Origin: Clavibacter michiganensis
GTDB lineage: Bacteria > Actinomycetota > Actinomycetes > Actinomycetales > Microbacteriaceae
Assembly (NCBI RefSeq): GCF_016907085.1
Contig: NZ_JAFBBJ010000001.1
Location: 1,240,001-1,304,000 of the forward strand
DNA: 64,000 nt
Direction of reading: 5' to 3'
This document shows positions 48,210-56,129 of the stretch, one piece after another. A program made the position numbers and the translations under genes. The notes under the pieces are model-generated. The model worked only from the letters and a program-made list of their open reading frames with translations, was not told the origin of the DNA and searched no databases. How positions within the stretch are numbered: position 1 is the first letter of the stretch; each line of letters starts with the position of its first letter.

Positions 48210-48983
48210 TCAGCCCTCGGCGGACTCGAGCTCGGCGAGGTACCGGCGCCAGGTGGCGCCGTGCTCGGCCTCGCACGTCGCCCAGTCGACGGGGCGTCCG
48301 TGGACGAGGTCCTCGAGCAGGTCGAGGTGCAGGCGCCAGCTGGCCTTGATCACGTTGGCGATGCCCGCGGGCATGAATCCGGAGACCGTGACGCCGAGCT
48401 CCGTCTGCCGGTCGCGCGGGCCGCCGGGGACCTCCTGGAGGCGGAGGAGGAAGCGCGCCGTGACCTCGCCCTCGTGCACGAACGTGTAGTCGATCGCCCG
48501 CCCCTCCTCGAAGCGCGTGACCACCCCGCCGGACGCGGAGGCCAGGCTGCGGTCGGGCACCGTCATCCACTCGAACCAGAACTCGCCGCCGTCCCCCTGC
48601 TCGATGGACGCCTCGGCGAGCCAGCCGGAGACCATGTCCGCGTCGGACACCGCGTCCCACACGATGAGCGGGGGCAGGTCGATGAGCCGGCGGAAGACGA
48701 ACTCGTACGGGAGGAAGACGGTGGACTCGCGGGCCTCGGAGAGGACGGCGCCGGGGAAGGCGGGGAACCGGGCACGGTCGGCGCCCTGGTCGGCGCCACG
48801 GTCGTGGTCGAGGCCGGCGGAGGCGGGCATGCCCTCGTCGAGCTCGCGGGAGGCGAGTCGGGCCTCGGCGGCGTCGGTGTGCTCGAGGGCGGGGGCGCCT
48901 CCGCGGCGGGAGGGCGTCGCGCTCTCGGCGCGCGGGTCGGACGCCTCGCGGGGGGCCTGTCCGGGGGTGTGATCGGGATCCAC
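48210..48983 (-). CDS. SRPBCC (AHSA1-like) domain protein
   Basis: 257 residues. The first 80 are polar, Arg/Asp/Ala-rich and probably disordered. From about residue 93 a START/AHSA1-like domain follows: FVFRRLIDLPPLIVWDAVSDADMVSGWLAEA, FWFEWMTVPD, and a C-terminal helix region LHLDLLEDLVHGRPVDW. Such proteins bind hydrophobic ligands; function unknown. The GTG start lies 6 nt after TAGGCT, supporting the long N-terminus. Confidence 0.8.
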   Translation of the reverse strand: MDPDHTPGQAPREASDPRAESATPSRRGGAPALEHTDAAEARLASRELDEGMPASAGLDHDRGADQGADRARFPAFPGAVLSEARESTVFLPYEFVFRRLIDLPPLIVWDAVSDADMVSGWLAEASIEQGDGGEFWFEWMTVPDRSLASASGGVVTRFEEGRAIDYTFVHEGEVTARFLLRLQEVPGGPRDRQTELGVTVSGFMPAGIANVIKASWRLHLDLLEDLVHGRPVDWATCEAEHGATWRRYLAELESAEG

Positions 48984-48989
48984 GTGCCG

Positions 48990-48995
48990 AGCCTA
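48990..48995 (-). promoter_or_regulatory. -10 box (TAGGCT), leaderless GTG start
   Basis: On the minus strand TAGGCT ends 6 nt before GTG 48983, with no ribosome-site match in the spacer (CGGCAC). Confidence 0.5.
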
Positions 48996-49157
48996 GATGC
49001 CGACCGCCGGTCGGGTCCGTGAATTCCACACAGGTGTGAGGGCATGGTTCGCGGGCGGGATGCGCGCGACGGGCCGCGCGTCTCGCGGGCGGCCGCGGGG
49101 CCGACCGTATCCTGGACGCCGGTCGACGGGCGGATCCGGGGCCGGGACAGGACGAAG

Positions 49158-50096
49158 ATGCCTCGCACGCTCGCGCTCGCCGTCGACTTCGGCGGCACCA
49201 AGGTCGAGTCCGCGCTCGTGGACGACGCGGGCCGCGTGCTCGAGGGCAGCCGATTCCGCGGCCCCACGGGCCCCGAGCGCTCCGCCGACGAGCTGCTCGA
49301 CGCCGTCCTCGGGGTCGCCCGCCAGGCGCTCGCCGCCCTGCCCCACGACGCCGAGCTCGTCGGCACCGGGCTCGCGGCGGCAGGCCCCGTCGACGTGCCG
49401 CACGGCCTCGTCTCGCCGCTCAACGTCTCCGCCTGGCGCGACTACCCGCTGCGCGACCGCCTCGCCGAGCTCACGCCCGACGTGCCCACCACCCTGCAGA
49501 TGGACGGCCTCGCCATCACGCTCGCCGAGCACTGGGTCGGCGCCGGCCGGGGCCACGACCACGTGATGGGCATGATCGTCTCCACCGGGATCGGCGGCGG
49601 GCTCGTGCTCGGCGGCCGCACCGCCGCGGGATCCACCGGCAACGCGGGCCACATCGGCCACGTCGAGGTCGCCGGGTTCGACGACCCGTGCACCTGCGGC
49701 GGGCAGGGCTGCGTCGAGGCGATCGCGTCGGGACCAAAGAGCGTCGCCTGGGCGCGCGCGCAGGGCTGGACGGGATCCACCGGCGAGGACCTCGCGGCCT
49801 CCTACCGCGACGGCGACGAGACGGCCATCGCGGCCGTGCGGCGCGCGGGACTCGCCATCGGCCGCGCCATCGCGTCGGCCAGCTCGCTCGTGGACCTCGA
49901 CGTCGTCGCGATCGGCGGCGGCTTCAGCCGCGTCACGCCCGACCTCTTCGACATGATCCGCGAGCCCATCGCCCTCCGCGAGCAGTTCGGCTTCGTGACC
50001 AAGACGCGCGTTGTCCCGTCGGGCCTGTCCTCCGACGGCCCGATCATCGGCGCCGGCGCGCTCGTGCACCGCCGGGAGATGGTGCCGAGCTTCTGA
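49158..50096 (+). CDS. ROK-family sugar kinase
   Basis: 312 residues from ATG 49158. ATP motif LAVDFGGTKVES at residue 7, the sugar/ATP site GMIVSTGIGGGLVLGG, the ROK zinc motif CTCGGQGCVEA and the C-terminal VVAIGGGFSRV. It phosphorylates glucose or a related hexose in the cytoplasm; there is no N-terminal DNA-binding domain, so it is not a ROK repressor. AGGACGAAG is a modest ribosome site. It is the last core gene before the low-G+C island. Confidence 0.92.
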   Translation: MPRTLALAVDFGGTKVESALVDDAGRVLEGSRFRGPTGPERSADELLDAVLGVARQALAALPHDAELVGTGLAAAGPVDVPHGLVSPLNVSAWRDYPLRDRLAELTPDVPTTLQMDGLAITLAEHWVGAGRGHDHVMGMIVSTGIGGGLVLGGRTAAGSTGNAGHIGHVEVAGFDDPCTCGGQGCVEAIASGPKSVAWARAQGWTGSTGEDLAASYRDGDETAIAAVRRAGLAIGRAIASASSLVDLDVVAIGGGFSRVTPDLFDMIREPIALREQFGFVTKTRVVPSGLSSDGPIIGAGALVHRREMVPSF

Positions 50097-50187
50097 ATTA
50101 TGCATGAGCGTGTCGTGGATCGCGAGCGGCTTGTGTAGAGGAACGACGCTCGCCGCCTATCTCGGGAATGCAGCGCTCGTAGCACCC

Positions 50188-50193
50188 TAGGGT
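50188..50193 (+). promoter_or_regulatory. -10 box (TAGGGT), leaderless start
   Basis: TAGGGT ends 6 nt before ATG 50200. Confidence 0.55.
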
Positions 50194-50199
50194 CGCATC

Positions 50200-50610
50200 A
50201 TGATGTCCCTCGACGCCGCCGCACTGCTGGCTCAGGTCCTACCGGTGGGCGTGTTCGTCCTAGTCCTAGAGTCACGCCGTGGCATCAGCTTCATCTCTAG
50301 GAAGACTAGAGCGGGCCGCGTCCTGACCATTGCCTACTGGCTCCTCTTCACGCTGGCATCCCTGGGTGGCATCAATGCAACGGCCTTCTGCATCGGCGCG
50401 GTCGTCACCGATTCCCCTCCCAGTGAGGCAATGAGCGGGATCATCGTGGTGCTGAGCTACATCGTCTTCCTGGGGTTAGCGGCTTTCACGACTCTTCTGG
50501 CGTTCTCGGAGTCCGGCGTACTGGAGATGGTCGCGGAGAGCGCACAGGAGACCCGGGTGAGAAGGGCGGCTCTCAAGGCTGCTCGACAGGGACGACACGA
50601 GGCCGAGTAG
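50200..50610 (+). CDS. Uncharacterised three-helix membrane protein (136 aa)
   Basis: Three hydrophobic segments: LLAQVLPVGVFVLVL near the N-terminus, a YWLLFTLASLGGI block, and IIVVLSYIVFLGLAAFTTLLAF; a basic and helical tail follows (RVRRAALKAARQGRHEAE). No family was recognised. It is the first gene of the low-G+C island, has its own leaderless promoter, and is 20 bases upstream of the next island gene, which has another promoter of its own. Confidence 0.65.
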   Translation: MMSLDAAALLAQVLPVGVFVLVLESRRGISFISRKTRAGRVLTIAYWLLFTLASLGGINATAFCIGAVVTDSPPSEAMSGIIVVLSYIVFLGLAAFTTLLAFSESGVLEMVAESAQETRVRRAALKAARQGRHEAE

Positions 50611-50617
50611 CGCTAGC

Positions 50618-50623
50618 TAGAGT
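50618..50623 (+). promoter_or_regulatory. -10 box (TAGAGT), leaderless start
   Basis: TAGAGT ends 6 nt before ATG 50630, within the 19-base gap between the first and second island genes. Confidence 0.55.
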
Positions 50624-50629
50624 TCCAAG

Positions 50630-51256
50630 ATGCTGTTCTTCCTACTGCTGTGTCAGCTCTTCGGACTTCCCGCCGTGCTGGCTGGGACGTGGGAGTTCAT
50701 CACCGGGTTCGTCATGCCCGCCGCTGCCATCCTTTCGTCCGGCCTGCTAGCCCTCTGGCTCCAGCGGCGCGACCACGCACGTCAGACTGCTGAGCGACAC
50801 GCAGAGGAGGCGGCCGCAGAACTGCAGGAGCGCCGCGTTCGTCAGTCTCGACTGATCGAAGCCGCCGTGGCTACGAACTCGGAGATTACGAAGGTAGGTT
50901 ACGAGTTCGACATGCAACGCGTCCTCGTTCTGTCTGGCGTCGCCGGTACCACCCTGCTTGACTACCAGGCGTCGGGCGTTCCCGATGCACCAGTTGTCGG
51001 CTATTGGCTGTCACGGAAACGGCTGTTCGCTCTTGGATACATCACGAAGTCCGGGGGTTCTGTTACTACAGGCTACGAAGTCCAGAAGTACTTCATGCAG
51101 GTGCAGAGCCGGATGAGCTTCTGGCAATTGGGCTCGCTCGAAGCATCTTGGTTCACGCTCGATGCCGCGAACCTGGATCTCGTGAACTTCCCTCTAGAGG
51201 AAGAGGTACGCGCGTTCTTCGGTCCGGAGACGGACGCCAGCACAGCTTCTGAGTAG
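50630..51256 (+). CDS. Uncharacterised membrane-anchored protein (208 aa)
   Basis: Two N-terminal hydrophobic stretches (LFFLLLCQLFGLPAVLAG and VMPAAAILSSGLLALWL) lead to an Arg/Glu/Ala-rich probable coiled coil (about residues 46-80) ending in RQSRLIEAAV. The C-terminal 120 residues (about 85-208) look globular and cytoplasmic, with aromatic-rich blocks such as GYEVQKYFMQV and SRMSFWQLGS. No motif recognised. The sequence RLIEAAV recurs as RLIEAVV in the next gene product, which has the same anchor-plus-coil plan. Confidence 0.65.
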   Translation: MLFFLLLCQLFGLPAVLAGTWEFITGFVMPAAAILSSGLLALWLQRRDHARQTAERHAEEAAAELQERRVRQSRLIEAAVATNSEITKVGYEFDMQRVLVLSGVAGTTLLDYQASGVPDAPVVGYWLSRKRLFALGYITKSGGSVTTGYEVQKYFMQVQSRMSFWQLGSLEASWFTLDAANLDLVNFPLEEEVRAFFGPETDASTASE

Positions 51257-51282
51257 CATCCCTCCGCTGACGAGCCCACGTC

Positions 51283-51288
51283 TAGGCT
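51283..51288 (+). promoter_or_regulatory. -10 box (TAGGCT), leaderless start
   Basis: TAGGCT ends 7 nt before ATG 51296. Confidence 0.55.
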
Positions 51289-51295
51289 GCCAGCC

Positions 51296-51763
51296 ATGGA
51301 TGTTCTCGCTGTCGTGCTCCCTGCCGTAGCTGGTTTGGGAGGAGCTTGCCTAGGCGCGTGGCTCTCGATGCGCGGCCAGATGAAGGCGGTCATTCAGGAG
51401 CGTCAGCATGAGCGCGACAACCGCCTCATCGAGGCGGTCGTCGACGTTCAGGAAGCAATGCTCCATGAGCCGGGCTTGGCAGAGATGATGAGTCTCGAAA
51501 CCGAAGAGTCGCGCGCACCCATGCTAAAGGCGACCCGTCGCTTAGCACTGTGGGGCGGAGATGAAGCCGCAGATGCGCTTGTAGAACTAGCCTTCGAGGC
51601 GTCGTCGGGTAACGGTACGAGCAACTGGCACAACGGGTCCGCAATGTTCCAGGGCTGGGCGCGCACGGCGACCGACTACGTGCGGCGGACAGTGAGCACA
51701 GATGCCCAGGTGCGAGACGCCTACAAGAGGCATCAGCAACAGTGGCTCGACAGCCACCAGTAG
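51296..51763 (+). CDS. Uncharacterised membrane-anchored protein (155 aa)
   Basis: One N-terminal helix (VLAVVLPAVAGLGGACLGAWL) is followed by a charged helical stretch with RQHERDNRLIEAVVDV (residues about 36-52) and a mainly alpha-helical, Trp-containing domain (KATRRLALWGGDEAADALVELAFEA, FQGWARTATDYVRR). A similar layout to the previous gene product suggests the two interact or arose from one ancestor. No family recognised. Last intact gene of the island. Confidence 0.65.
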   Translation: MDVLAVVLPAVAGLGGACLGAWLSMRGQMKAVIQERQHERDNRLIEAVVDVQEAMLHEPGLAEMMSLETEESRAPMLKATRRLALWGGDEAADALVELAFEASSGNGTSNWHNGSAMFQGWARTATDYVRRTVSTDAQVRDAYKRHQQQWLDSHQ

Positions 51764-51789
51764 GGCGACACGCCCGAGCGGGGTCACTT

Positions 51790-52315
51790 CTACGCGGTTG
51801 AGGCCTGAGCACGGAGGCGCTTCGCCGTCTCGCTGGTCAGAACACGGCGAACGGTGGCGGGGTGCCACTGGCCTCCGCGCGCGGTCGGAGTCCCGTCCTC
51901 CTGGAGGATCTTGGCGATCCTGGTCATCGAGGTACCCGCGTCATGCAGCGCCAGGATCCGCGCATAGGTGGGCAGGTGAGCATCTTCAACGGTGCGACCG
52001 AAGATGACCCCCTCAGCCTTCCGCTGGATCATGTCTTCCTTGGTCTGGCTCGAATTAAGTCGTTTTCATACTGCGCGGCGCTGGCCAGGACGTTGCCCGT
52101 GAAGCGGCCTGCGGGGCAGCTGGTGTCGATCCCTGCGTCCAGGAGCACGATGCTCCACCCTCGCTTGACGGAGCGGTCGAGGAGCCCGGAGAAGTCCGTG
52201 ACGGACCGCGACACACGGTCGAGGCGAACGGACATCAGGAACTGCGCCTCGCCACGGTCGAGACGAGCCAGAGCCGCATGGAGAGCGCAGGCGTAGGCGC
52301 CGCGGTCGCGCGCCG
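51790..52315 (-). pseudogene. Serine recombinase/resolvase remnant (5' truncated and frameshifted)
   Basis: Reading leftwards, the first frame gives LARLDRGEAQ, then SVRLDRVSRSVTDF, the LLDAGIDTSCPAGR block and NVLASAAQYENDLIRAR, all typical of the catalytic domain of serine recombinases. It then hits a stop at about 52029. The next frame continues MIQRKAEGVIFGRT and a helix-turn-helix region (ALHDAGTSMTRIAKIL, GGQWHPATVRRVL). One missing A near 52047-52050 explains the shift. The N-terminal 40-50 residues with the active-site Ser are absent. It marks the right edge of the island. Confidence 0.85.
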
Positions 52316-52328
52316 AACCGCGTCAGCG

Positions 52329-53591
52329 TCACCCCTCGCGCACGGCCTCGCGGGGCGCGCGGTCCCAGGTGTCCTCGAGCATGCGCGGCCGCGCGAGGTA
52401 GAAGCCCGACGCAGACGCCACCGCGACCATGATGAAGAGCATCAGGAGCGGCACGGTCCAGCCGCCGGACAGCTCGTGCAGCACGCCGAACATGAGCGGG
52501 CCGATGGCGCCGATCGAGTAGCCGATGCCCTGCACGAAGCCGCTGAGCGCGACCACTCCCCCGTGCGTGCGGGTGCGGAGGTTGATGAGCACGAAGACCA
52601 GCGGGAACAGCAGCGGGCCGGATCCGGCGGCGGCCACCCAGAGCAGCGGCGCGGCGGCGGGCGCCACGAGCAGGCCGACGTAGCCGACGACGAAGAAGAG
52701 CACGCCGACCTGGATCAGGATGCCGACGTTCTTCATGCGCGCCGCGAGCAGCGGCATGATGATGGCCGCCGGCAGCCCCATGAACCCGAACACGGCGAGC
52801 AGCGCCCCGGACGCGACGGGCGTCTGCCCCGCGGTGTCCTGCAGGAGCGCGGGCAGCCAGGCGAACATCGCGTAGGCGTTGAAGGACGAGGCGGACTGGA
52901 TCCCGACGAGCGCCCACGCGACCGGCGAGCGGAACACGCGGCCCGTGACGGCCGCGGGCGCCTCCTCCACCTGGTCGAGCGCGGCCGCGGCGGCGCGCTC
53001 GCGCCGGGTGTCGCGGCGGTGCTGGACGAGGAGCGCCACCCACGGCACGAGCGCGACGACCGCGACCGCGGCCCACGCGCCGATCGCGACGCGCCAGCCG
53101 GCGCTGTCGGCCAGCGGCGCGGCCACGAGCGACGGCACGCCCGTGCTGATCGACAGCATCACGGTGGTGAGCGACGTGAGCGGCCCGATCCGGCCGGGGA
53201 AGTACTTCTTCACGAGCGGCGGAAGGAGCACGTTGCCGAGGCCCATGCCCGCGAGCGACAGGACCGTGCCGAGGCCGAAGACGACCACCGCGTCGGATCC
53301 GGCGCGCAGCAGGTGCCCGACGACCATCGCGACGAGGCCCACGACGACGGTGAGCTCGAGGCCCAGGCGGCGGGAGATCGCGGGCGCGAGCAGGCCGAAC
53401 AGCGCGAAGCACACGGGCGGCAGGGCGCCGAGGACGCCGATGGAGACGGAGTCGAGCGGCACGTCGCGGCCGATCTGGTCGACGATCGGCGAGAACACGG
53501 CGACGGCCGTGCGGAGGTTGAGGGCGACCAGCACGATGCCGACCAGGGCGAGGAGCGCGCCCGCACGGGGAGCTGCGGGAGTCGTCGTCAC
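52329..53591 (-). CDS. MFS transporter, CynX/NimT type
   Basis: 420 residues and twelve hydrophobic segments. VALNLRTAVAVFSPIV in helix 1 is the signature of the CynX/NimT (cyanate, nitroimidazole) group, and the loop after helix 10 (NLRTRTHGGVVALSGFVQGIGYSIG) fits too. Substrate unknown. GTG 53591 is chosen over GTG 53594 because it lies exactly 6 nt after TAGAAT. Its promoter is back to back with that of the DinB-like gene. Its 3' end abuts the recombinase remnant. Confidence 0.88.
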   Translation of the reverse strand: MTTTPAAPRAGALLALVGIVLVALNLRTAVAVFSPIVDQIGRDVPLDSVSIGVLGALPPVCFALFGLLAPAISRRLGLELTVVVGLVAMVVGHLLRAGSDAVVVFGLGTVLSLAGMGLGNVLLPPLVKKYFPGRIGPLTSLTTVMLSISTGVPSLVAAPLADSAGWRVAIGAWAAVAVVALVPWVALLVQHRRDTRRERAAAAALDQVEEAPAAVTGRVFRSPVAWALVGIQSASSFNAYAMFAWLPALLQDTAGQTPVASGALLAVFGFMGLPAAIIMPLLAARMKNVGILIQVGVLFFVVGYVGLLVAPAAAPLLWVAAAGSGPLLFPLVFVLINLRTRTHGGVVALSGFVQGIGYSIGAIGPLMFGVLHELSGGWTVPLLMLFIMVAVASASGFYLARPRMLEDTWDRAPREAVREG

Positions 53592-53597
53592 CACCAG

Positions 53598-53603
53598 ATT
53601 CTA
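53598..53603 (-). promoter_or_regulatory. -10 box (TAGAAT), leaderless GTG start
   Basis: On the minus strand TAGAAT ends 6 nt before GTG 53591. Confidence 0.55.
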
Positions 53604-53615
53604 CGGCGGCCGGAA

Positions 53616-53621
53616 TAGGCT
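53616..53621 (+). promoter_or_regulatory. -10 box (TAGGCT), leaderless start
   Basis: TAGGCT ends 7 nt before ATG 53629. Only 12 nt separate it from the opposing -10 box at 53598-53603. Confidence 0.55.
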
Positions 53622-53628
53622 CTCGGCC

Positions 53629-54330
53629 ATGAGCGAGATCTCCCGGCACCTGCCCCTCAGCCAGCGCGCGTCCGAGCCCGAGGCCAAGGTCACCGGCATC
53701 TGGAGCGAGGAGATCGCCGACGTGCTCGACCGCACCGCCGACCTCCTCGCGTCCCTCGACGCCGACGGCTGGGAGGCGGCGAGCATGTGCGACGGCTGGA
53801 CCGTGCGCGACGTCGCCGGCCACATCGTCTGGCGGGTCGGCGCGAGCAACGCCGCCATGGTGCGCACGGCCGTGGGCTCCCTGCGTCGTCGCCCGCACCT
53901 CAACCCCATGCACGTGATGGACGACCTCAGCGCCGACGAGGCCCGCCGCTCCCCCGAGGACCTCGTCGCCCGGATCCGCGCCATCGCCGCCGAGAAGCGC
54001 GCCGGGACGGGCCGCAAGCGCCTGCCCGAGCTGCTCGAGGTGGTCGTGCACGCGTACGACATCGCGCACGCGCTGCCGGCGGACCTCGAGCTCGACCACC
54101 GCTCCACCGGCGCCGTCGCCGTGGCGCGCGCCGCGATCGCGCCCGCGCAGATCCGCGGGGTGTTGCGGGCCCGGACGCTGCGCGCGTCCGACGCCGGCTG
54201 GAGCGTGGGCCACGGCCCCGCGATCGAGGCGACCGCGTCGACGCTGATCATGTACCTCTTCGGCCGCACGCCCCGCCCGCAGGGCGAGGCGACCGGCGCG
54301 CCCGAGGACGGGGACGCCGGCGCCGCCTAG
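53629..54330 (+). CDS. Maleylpyruvate isomerase-like / DinB family protein
   Basis: 233 residues. IWSEEIADVLDRTADLLASLDADGWEAASMCDGWTVRDVAGHIVWRVG is the four-helix-bundle start of the mycothiol-dependent maleylpyruvate isomerase N-terminal family (TIGR03083 type), with His in AGHIVWR as a probable metal ligand, and EVVVHAYDIAHALP supplies the second His pair. Actual reaction unknown; such proteins are metal-dependent and often mycothiol-linked. Stop shared with ribF (CTAG 54327-54330). Confidence 0.85.
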   Translation: MSEISRHLPLSQRASEPEAKVTGIWSEEIADVLDRTADLLASLDADGWEAASMCDGWTVRDVAGHIVWRVGASNAAMVRTAVGSLRRRPHLNPMHVMDDLSADEARRSPEDLVARIRAIAAEKRAGTGRKRLPELLEVVVHAYDIAHALPADLELDHRSTGAVAVARAAIAPAQIRGVLRARTLRASDAGWSVGHGPAIEATASTLIMYLFGRTPRPQGEATGAPEDGDAGAA

Positions 54331-55259
54331 GAGCCGAGCACCGCGCGGGTGCGCACGACGTCGTCCGTCATCTGCGCGATGAGCGGCTCGCGCCCCTCGT
54401 AGGCGACCATGCCGCGGATCCGGGCGACGAACACGACCTCGACCTCGTGGTCGTAGAGGTCGAGCGTCTCGTCGAGCACGAACGCCTCGACGACGCGCGG
54501 CCGGACGCCCGCGAAGGTCGGGTTGGTGCCGACCGAGATCGCCGACGGGTACGTGCGGTCGCCGTCGCGGAGCCAGCCGGCGTAGACGCCGTCGGCGGGG
54601 ATGAGGCCCTCGGCCTCGGGCGACAGGTTCGCGGTGGGGAAGCCGAGCTCGCGGCCGCGCTTCTCGCCGTGCACGACGAGGCCGCGGACGGCGGGCGCGC
54701 GGCCGAGCAGCTCGGCGGCGGCCTCGACGTCGCCGCGGTCCATGAGGTCGCGGATCCACGTGGACGAGACCTTGCGGCTGCCGTCGGGCATGACGTCGCC
54801 GACGACGACCGTGCGGAAGCCGTGGCTCTCGCCCAGGCGCGTGAGCGTGGCGGCGTCGCCCGCGCCCTGCGCGCCGAAGCGGAAGTCCTCGCCCACGAGC
54901 ACGACGCGGGCGCGGAGGGCGTCGACCAGCACCGTGCGGACGAACTCCTCCGGGCTGAGGCGCTGGAGGCGCTCGTCGAACGGGAGCATGAGGGTCGCGT
55001 CGACGCCGAGCTCGGCGAGCAGCTCGATCTTCTGCCGGTTGCTCACGAGGCTCTGCGGGCGCGCGGCGGGCGCGAGGAGCGCGGCCGGGTGGCGGTCGAA
55101 CGTGACGACGGCCGACGACAGGCCCTCCTCCTCCGCGATGCCGAGGAGGCGCCGGATCACCGCGCGGTGCCCCGCGTGCACGCCGTCGAACTTGCCGATG
55201 GTGACGGCGCTCGGCCCGAAGCCGCCCGGCACGTCGGCCGGGTCGTGGACGACGAGCAC
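54327..55259 (-). CDS. ribF: Bifunctional riboflavin kinase / FAD synthetase
   Basis: 310 residues from GTG 55259, two bases past the upstream stop; this gives the usual length (about 310). The N-terminal nucleotidyltransferase domain has TIGKFDGVHAGHRAVIR and SSTWIRDLMDRGDVE; the C-terminal kinase domain has GRELGFPTANL and VVEAFVLDETLDLYDHEVEVVF. It converts riboflavin to FMN and FAD. It belongs to the infB-rbfA-truB-ribF block. Confidence 0.95.
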   Translation of the reverse strand: MLVVHDPADVPGGFGPSAVTIGKFDGVHAGHRAVIRRLLGIAEEEGLSSAVVTFDRHPAALLAPAARPQSLVSNRQKIELLAELGVDATLMLPFDERLQRLSPEEFVRTVLVDALRARVVLVGEDFRFGAQGAGDAATLTRLGESHGFRTVVVGDVMPDGSRKVSSTWIRDLMDRGDVEAAAELLGRAPAVRGLVVHGEKRGRELGFPTANLSPEAEGLIPADGVYAGWLRDGDRTYPSAISVGTNPTFAGVRPRVVEAFVLDETLDLYDHEVEVVFVARIRGMVAYEGREPLIAQMTDDVVRTRAVLGS

Positions 55260-55261
55260 GG

Positions 55262-55723
55262 TCAGCGGTCCCCGCGCACGGGGCGCTCGTCGACGGCGCT
55301 CACGCGGGAGCGGCCGCCACGGCGGAGCCACATGAGGCCGAGCACCGGCAGCACGAGCGGGATGAACACGTAGCCGTAGCCGTAGACCGACCACACGCTG
55401 TCGTGCGGGAAGAGCTGGGAGTCCACGAGGCTCAGCGTGCCGACGACCAGCACGCCGACGAGCTCGAACGCGATCGTGGCGAACGCGATGCGGTACCAGC
55501 GGCGCGCGGCGTCCGCGGTGCGCGCCGGGGCGACCAGCGCGACGGTCGCGACGATGTAGACCACGGCGGCGAGCGCGGAGAGCGCGTACGCGACGGGGGC
55601 CTCGTCGAACTTGGTGAGGATCTGGGTGACCGAGCGGCCCGTCGCGGCGAGGGCCAGCAGCCCGTAGAAGAAGACCAGGACCCGTCCGAGACCGGTCATG
55701 CGCGAGGTACGGGAGTCAGTCAT
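55262..55723 (-). CDS. Four-helix membrane protein (153 aa)
   Basis: Four hydrophobic segments, including VLVFFYGLLALAATGRSV, ALSALAAVVYIVATVALVA, IAFATIAFELVGVLVVGTL and YGYVFIPLVLPVLGLMWL, with a polar basic C-terminus. GATAAT upstream (55733-55738 on the minus strand) is a good -10 box 9 nt before the ATG. It lies directly ahead of ribF with two bases between stop and start, so it heads that transcript. No function known. Confidence 0.75.
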   Translation of the reverse strand: MTDSRTSRMTGLGRVLVFFYGLLALAATGRSVTQILTKFDEAPVAYALSALAAVVYIVATVALVAPARTADAARRWYRIAFATIAFELVGVLVVGTLSLVDSQLFPHDSVWSVYGYGYVFIPLVLPVLGLMWLRRGGRSRVSAVDERPVRGDR

Positions 55724-55760
55724 GGCACCTGCGATTATCCCCTACCCGAGGGAGAGGCGG

Positions 55761-56129
55761 TCACGCGGACTGGACGTTCCAGATGACGTCCATCCGGTAG
55801 ACCATGATCGCGATGGCCAGGCACGAAGCCCCCAGGATGATCGTGCTCCAGCGGGTGCGCTCGACCAGCGCCCAGAAGATCGCGAGCGGCGGGATCAGCA
55901 GGCCGCTCAGCAGGTAGGCGTAGTACTCGATCAGGCTGCCCGACGGCGGGTTGCCGACCGCGGGAGCCACGATCGCGATCACGAGCTGCACCACGAGCAG
56001 AACCTCGACGAGCGCGGTCGGCAGCACCGTGAGATCGCTCGGCTTCCGCCCGATCGCGCCGACGACGAGGCAGAGCACGCCCGCGACGACGGCGACGGCG
56101 ATCTGCGCGACCGTGAACCCGCCGATCAC
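55761..56129 (-). CDS. Four-helix membrane protein (122 aa)
   Basis: Begins at GTG 56129, overlapping the truB stop by four bases (GTGA). Four hydrophobic segments (AVVAGVLCLVVGAI, VEVLLVVQLVIAIVAP, YLLSGLLIPPLAIFWAL, TIILGASCLAIAIMV), short loops. It is translationally coupled to truB. Function unknown. Confidence 0.78.
   Translation of the reverse strand: MIGGFTVAQIAVAVVAGVLCLVVGAIGRKPSDLTVLPTALVEVLLVVQLVIAIVAPAVGNPPSGSLIEYYAYLLSGLLIPPLAIFWALVERTRWSTIILGASCLAIAIMVYRMDVIWNVQSA

Larger units (their letters stand above)
50097..52320. mobile_element. Low-G+C accessory island with decayed recombinase
   Basis: Between the ROK kinase and a CynX-type MFS gene the G+C drops visibly, third codon positions become mixed, and rare codons such as ATA, TTA, CTA and AGA appear. 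It holds three uncharacterised genes on the plus strand and a truncated, frameshifted serine recombinase on the minus strand at its right end. No tRNA, transposase or flanking direct repeat was found, so exact ends are not defined. Confidence 0.65.

Noticed and set aside
49158..50096. ROK protein as a transcriptional repressor of the sugar operon
   Set aside because: It begins directly with the ATP-binding motif and has no N-terminal helix-turn-helix, so it is a kinase.
52329..53591. MFS gene broken by the island insertion
   Set aside because: The reading frame is complete with twelve helices and a normal polar C-terminus; the recombinase remnant stops short of it.
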